Made by a program: the position numbers and the translations under genes
The notes under the pieces: generated by a model
Database searches by the model: none
What the model was told of the DNA's origin: nothing
What the model saw: the letters and a program-made list of their open reading frames with translations, nothing else
In this document: piece by piece, positions 61,476-64,000 of the stretch
Layout of the letters: the number at the start of each line of letters is the position of its first letter
Position numbering within the stretch: the stretch's first letter is position 1
DNA from: Cavia porcellus
Lineage: Eukaryota; Chordata; Mammalia; Rodentia; Caviidae
Length of the DNA: 64,000 nt
Assembly: GCF_034190915.1 (NCBI RefSeq)
Contig: NW_026947502.1
Location: 34,068,785 to 34,132,784, forward strand
Direction: 5' to 3'

Positions 61476-62200
61476 AGAGAATAAAACCAAACAAAATAAA
61501 ACAGAATAAAGCCAATCAAAACAGTGAAAATTATACAGGACATCAAAACAAGATAACAGGAAATCAACAGTAGCTACTATAATGCCTCTTGTTGTCTTCA
61601 AAATAGCTGCCCCTACCATCAGACATAATAAAATCAAACAAAACTGAATAGAAAAAAGCCAACCAAAACAAAATAATTAAAGTGATACAGGACTTTAAAA
61701 CAAGATAATAGAAAATCAGCAATGACTACTGTAATATATTTTGTTGTCTTTGAAATAGTTTACTGTGCCATCAAATATAATAAAATAAAACCAAACCAAA
61801 CAGAATAAACCAATCAAAGCAAAATAACAAAAATTATAACAGAACTCTGAAACAAGATAATAAGGAATTAACAGTGGCTACCACATTCCCTTTTTAGACC
61901 TTTCCTTCTCTATCAATTTCACTTTCACAATATCTATTGTACATTTTAGATCCCACTAGACCCTTCAGTTTTTTATACTAGGGAGACCACATGATGTTCA
62001 CCTATGTGAATCTGAGCCATTTCACCCAAGGGCATGATCACAAGTTGCATCCATTTACCTCGTGATTATCCTTCTTTTTGGCTGAGTAGCTTTCCATTGT
62101 ACAAAAATGCTATTATCTTTCTTGGTTGATGGACAAACTACTCCTGATTTTTCAACCCATTCTGTGGTTGATGGACAAACTACTCCTGATTTTTCTGGGT
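61476..62200 (-). mobile_element. L1 3' fragment: ORF2 end plus three 3'UTR tandem units, minus strand
   Basis: From the right, the ORF2 tail (complement of TCCATTGTACAAAAATGCTA and GTTGCATCCATTTACCTCGT) is followed by about three copies of a roughly 145-bp unit between 61910 and 61480, each containing AATAAAACCAAAC-type and ACAGGA...CAAAACAAGATAA words on the plus strand. It sits between ORF2 sequence on the left and L1 5' sequence on the right. Boundaries approximate. Confidence 0.7.
62123..62195. repeat. 31-bp direct repeat, period 42 bp
   Basis: TGGTTGATGGACAAACTACT plus CCTGATTTTTC occurs identically at 62123-62153 and 62165-62195. Confidence 0.95.
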
Positions 62201-62328
62201 TCCCTGTTGCATATTGTTTTCTCTACTTTGACTTTCAGTCTATGAATTCTCTTTCAAGTTAATGTGTTTCTTGTATGTAGCATATTGATGGATCTTGTTT
62301 CTTGACCCACTCACCCTGTGTTTCTTTT
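62196..62328 (-). mobile_element. L1 5'-region sequence, left part, minus strand
   Basis: Complement of old L1 5' sequence (plus strand TTTCTTGTATGTAGCATATT, ATGGATCTTGTTTCTTGACC). It continues at 63099 after removal of the insertion. The last 18 bp (62311-62328) are the target-site duplication. Confidence 0.65.
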
Positions 62329-63080
62329 TTTTTTATTTAAAAAGAAAAAAAGAAAGGACATAAAAAACAAAGCAGTAAAAGGGAACAAATAATACAGTAT
62401 TTCAAGAAAAAAAGATACAGTAAGAAATCACCAGTTAATAGGTTACATATTATCTTCCCAGAAACAGTTGTCCAAATTGCAAAATTAAAGCATATAAAGT
62501 GGACATTCATACAGTGAAATTGGAGACAGTTCCGTTCAATGATCCAACAAAAGCTCAGTAATATGGTTTTCCATCCTATATACTCGAACACACCTGCAGT
62601 TATATCCCTTAGTCCACCTTCCTTTCCTCTCTTTTTTACAATAACAATTAGACTTTTTGGGTTTTATTACTCCCACGGTTCTTATTACTTTTTTTGAAGA
62701 GAATAAAACCAAATGTGACTAAGCAAAACAGAGTCAGTTAGAACAGAAGGATGGCCATAGTACATGATGCAAAATAGAATACCAGGTGATCAAAAGTGGT
62801 TACCATTGTGCTCTTTCTATTTTTAAAAAAGAGTTGCCTATATCATCCAGTATAATAGAATTGTTCAAAACAGTACAGAACAAGACCAATAAAACCTATG
62901 CTGAAGACCTTGCAGGACTTCGAAAAAAGGATAATAGTCAAACCATAATGGGCATCATAGTATATCTTATTGCCTTCAAAGTTGTTGCCTATACCCTCAA
63001 ACTTGATACTATCAAACAAAATAGAATATAGAATAATCAGACAGAACAAGATGGGAAGAGTAATACTGGGGTTCAAATCA
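62329..63080 (-). mobile_element. Nested 5'-truncated L1 3'UTR insertion, minus strand
   Basis: 752 bp flanked by perfect direct repeats TCACCCTGTGTTTCTTTT at 62311-62328 and 63081-63098. The poly(A) tail is on the left (plus strand T-run, then complement of AAATAAA). It contains at least two 3'UTR tandem units (about 62695-63070). The nick inferred from the repeat is CTTTT|CA, close to the L1 endonuclease preference. Confidence 0.9.
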
Positions 63081-63098
63081 TCACCCTGTGTTTCTTTT

Positions 63099-64000
63099 CA
63101 CTGGTGAATTGAGGCCATCTACATTAACGCTTGCTCCCAGCATGCATTGGGGCATCTCTTCCATGCTTTTTTCCTGCCATTGACTCCCGACTTATCCCCT
63201 CCATCCAGTTGCCTGAACTCAGTGATCCCACTCTGCTACTGTTCCTGGAACTGTGGTCATTTTTATCTCTCTCTCAAATGTCCTTTAGTATTCTTATAGG
63301 ATTGGTTTGGTGATAATGAATTTCTTCAGTTGTTCTTTGCCATGGAGGTATCTGATTTTTCCATTAATTTTGAACAATTGTTTTGCAAGATACATCTATC
63401 TGGGTTGGAAGTTGTTTTCTTTCAGGACTTGAAATACTTCATTCCAAACTCTTATTGACTTGATGGTTTCAGTTGAGGAGTCTGCCAGATTCTGATGAAT
63501 TTTCCTTTATAAGTGATTGTTTCTTTTCTCTAACAGCTTTTATATTCTTTTCTTGTATTGAGTTCCTAGGATCTTGATTATTATATGTCTGGGTATAGAT
63601 TTGTTTTGGTTATGGCTATTTGGAGTTCTATGTGCCTCACTGATCTGTATATCATACCCTTTTTCCTTGCTTGGGAAGTTCTCTGCTATTACTTCTGTAA
63701 ATAAGTTATGTCATTTGTATTGACTCTTACTTTTTTGCTGACACCTGTCACTTTTGAATTATTTTTCTTTGCATAATCTTGCAGTCATTGAATTGTCATT
63801 TCCTGGTTCCTCATTATTTTTAAGAGATCTTTCCTTTAAGAGATCTCTAGCTGCCATCCTGTCTTCAAGGTCTTTTAGTTTCTTTCAGGTTATTTTGCCA
63901 GCTTTCAATGGAGCTTTTAATTTCCTGGCTATCTTTCTGAGTCTGTTTAATGCATTCTAATTCTTCTCTATCTTGTTCTTCCAAGATTTTCTTCATTCTC
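63099..64000 (-). mobile_element. L1 5'-region sequence, right part, minus strand, runs off the window
   Basis: Plus strand reads CACTGGTGAATTGAGGCCAT, GGTTTGGTGATAATGAATTT, CTTTCAGGACTTGAAATACT, ATTATATGTCTGGGTATAGA and GGGAAGTTCTCTGCTATTAC, the complement of the 5' noncoding region of old L1 elements. No intact ORF1. Confidence 0.6.

Larger units (their letters stand above)
50200..64000. other. 5' flank upstream of SPOCK1, no gene seen
   Basis: No conserved coding sequence on either strand. It consists of old L2/MIR, SINEs, one LTR and, from 58 kb, nested L1. Distal regulatory elements of SPOCK1 may lie here, but none is identified. Confidence 0.6.

Noticed and set aside
61480..61910. CRISPR-like or satellite array (regularly spaced repeats of about 145 bp)
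   Set aside because: The units are L1 3'UTR sequence that also occurs at other L1 ends in the window. There is no spacer/repeat structure.

Overview
This is a mammalian, almost certainly rodent, genomic window with one recognisable protein-coding gene. The rodent call rests on SINE content: tRNA-Ala-derived ID-like elements, 7SL-derived B1 monomers and dimers in which B1 is followed by an ID unit (B1-dID type), alongside L1, MaLR-type LTRs and old mammal-wide MIR, L2, MER5 and MER20 fossils. The B1-dID dimers and the ID variant suggest a squirrel- or beaver-related lineage rather than mouse or rat, but the species cannot be fixed from the sequence. No bacterial-type genes, operons, CRISPR arrays or ribosome binding sites are present.

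The gene is SPOCK1 (testican-1) on the minus strand. Its first coding exon (49120-49305, 62 codons: signal peptide plus start of the mature N-terminus) lies in a CpG island of about 1.2 kb (roughly 49.0-50.2 kb). A consensus splice donor at 49897/49896 and an acceptor ending directly at the ATG suggest an untranslated first exon and a short 591-bp intron. Everything from 49119 down to position 1 is then the 5' part of a very long SPOCK1 intron. Everything above about 50.2 kb is upstream flanking DNA.

Layout: 1-1.45 kb, AT-rich unique intron. 1.45-6.0 kb, a decayed L1 split by a U6 snRNA-L1 chimeric retrocopy flanked by a 15-bp target-site duplication. 6-24 kb, unique intron with scattered B1, ID, L2, MIR, MER5 and one LTR. 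24.5-29.5 kb, repeat-dense (LTRs, L1M fragments, a DNA-transposon fossil, SINEs). 29.5-49.1 kb, mostly unique intron with CA repeats, an OC1-like hAT miniature element, MER5/MER20 pieces and L1M tails. 49.1-50.2 kb, the SPOCK1 promoter and first exons. 50.2-58 kb, upstream flank with L2, MIR, an LTR interrupted by SINEs and a young ID copy with perfect 18-bp duplications. 58-64 kb, a minus-strand mosaic of nested L1 copies.

The most unusual structures are the U6-L1 chimera, the variable number of tandem units in the L1 3'UTRs, the nested L1 insertion with an 18-bp duplication at 62.3/63.1 kb, a possibly horizontally transferred hAT miniature element, and a G-quadruplex-prone tract directly downstream of the SPOCK1 splice donor. 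Repeat family names come from memory of consensus sequences, and most repeat boundaries are approximate unless a duplication defines them.
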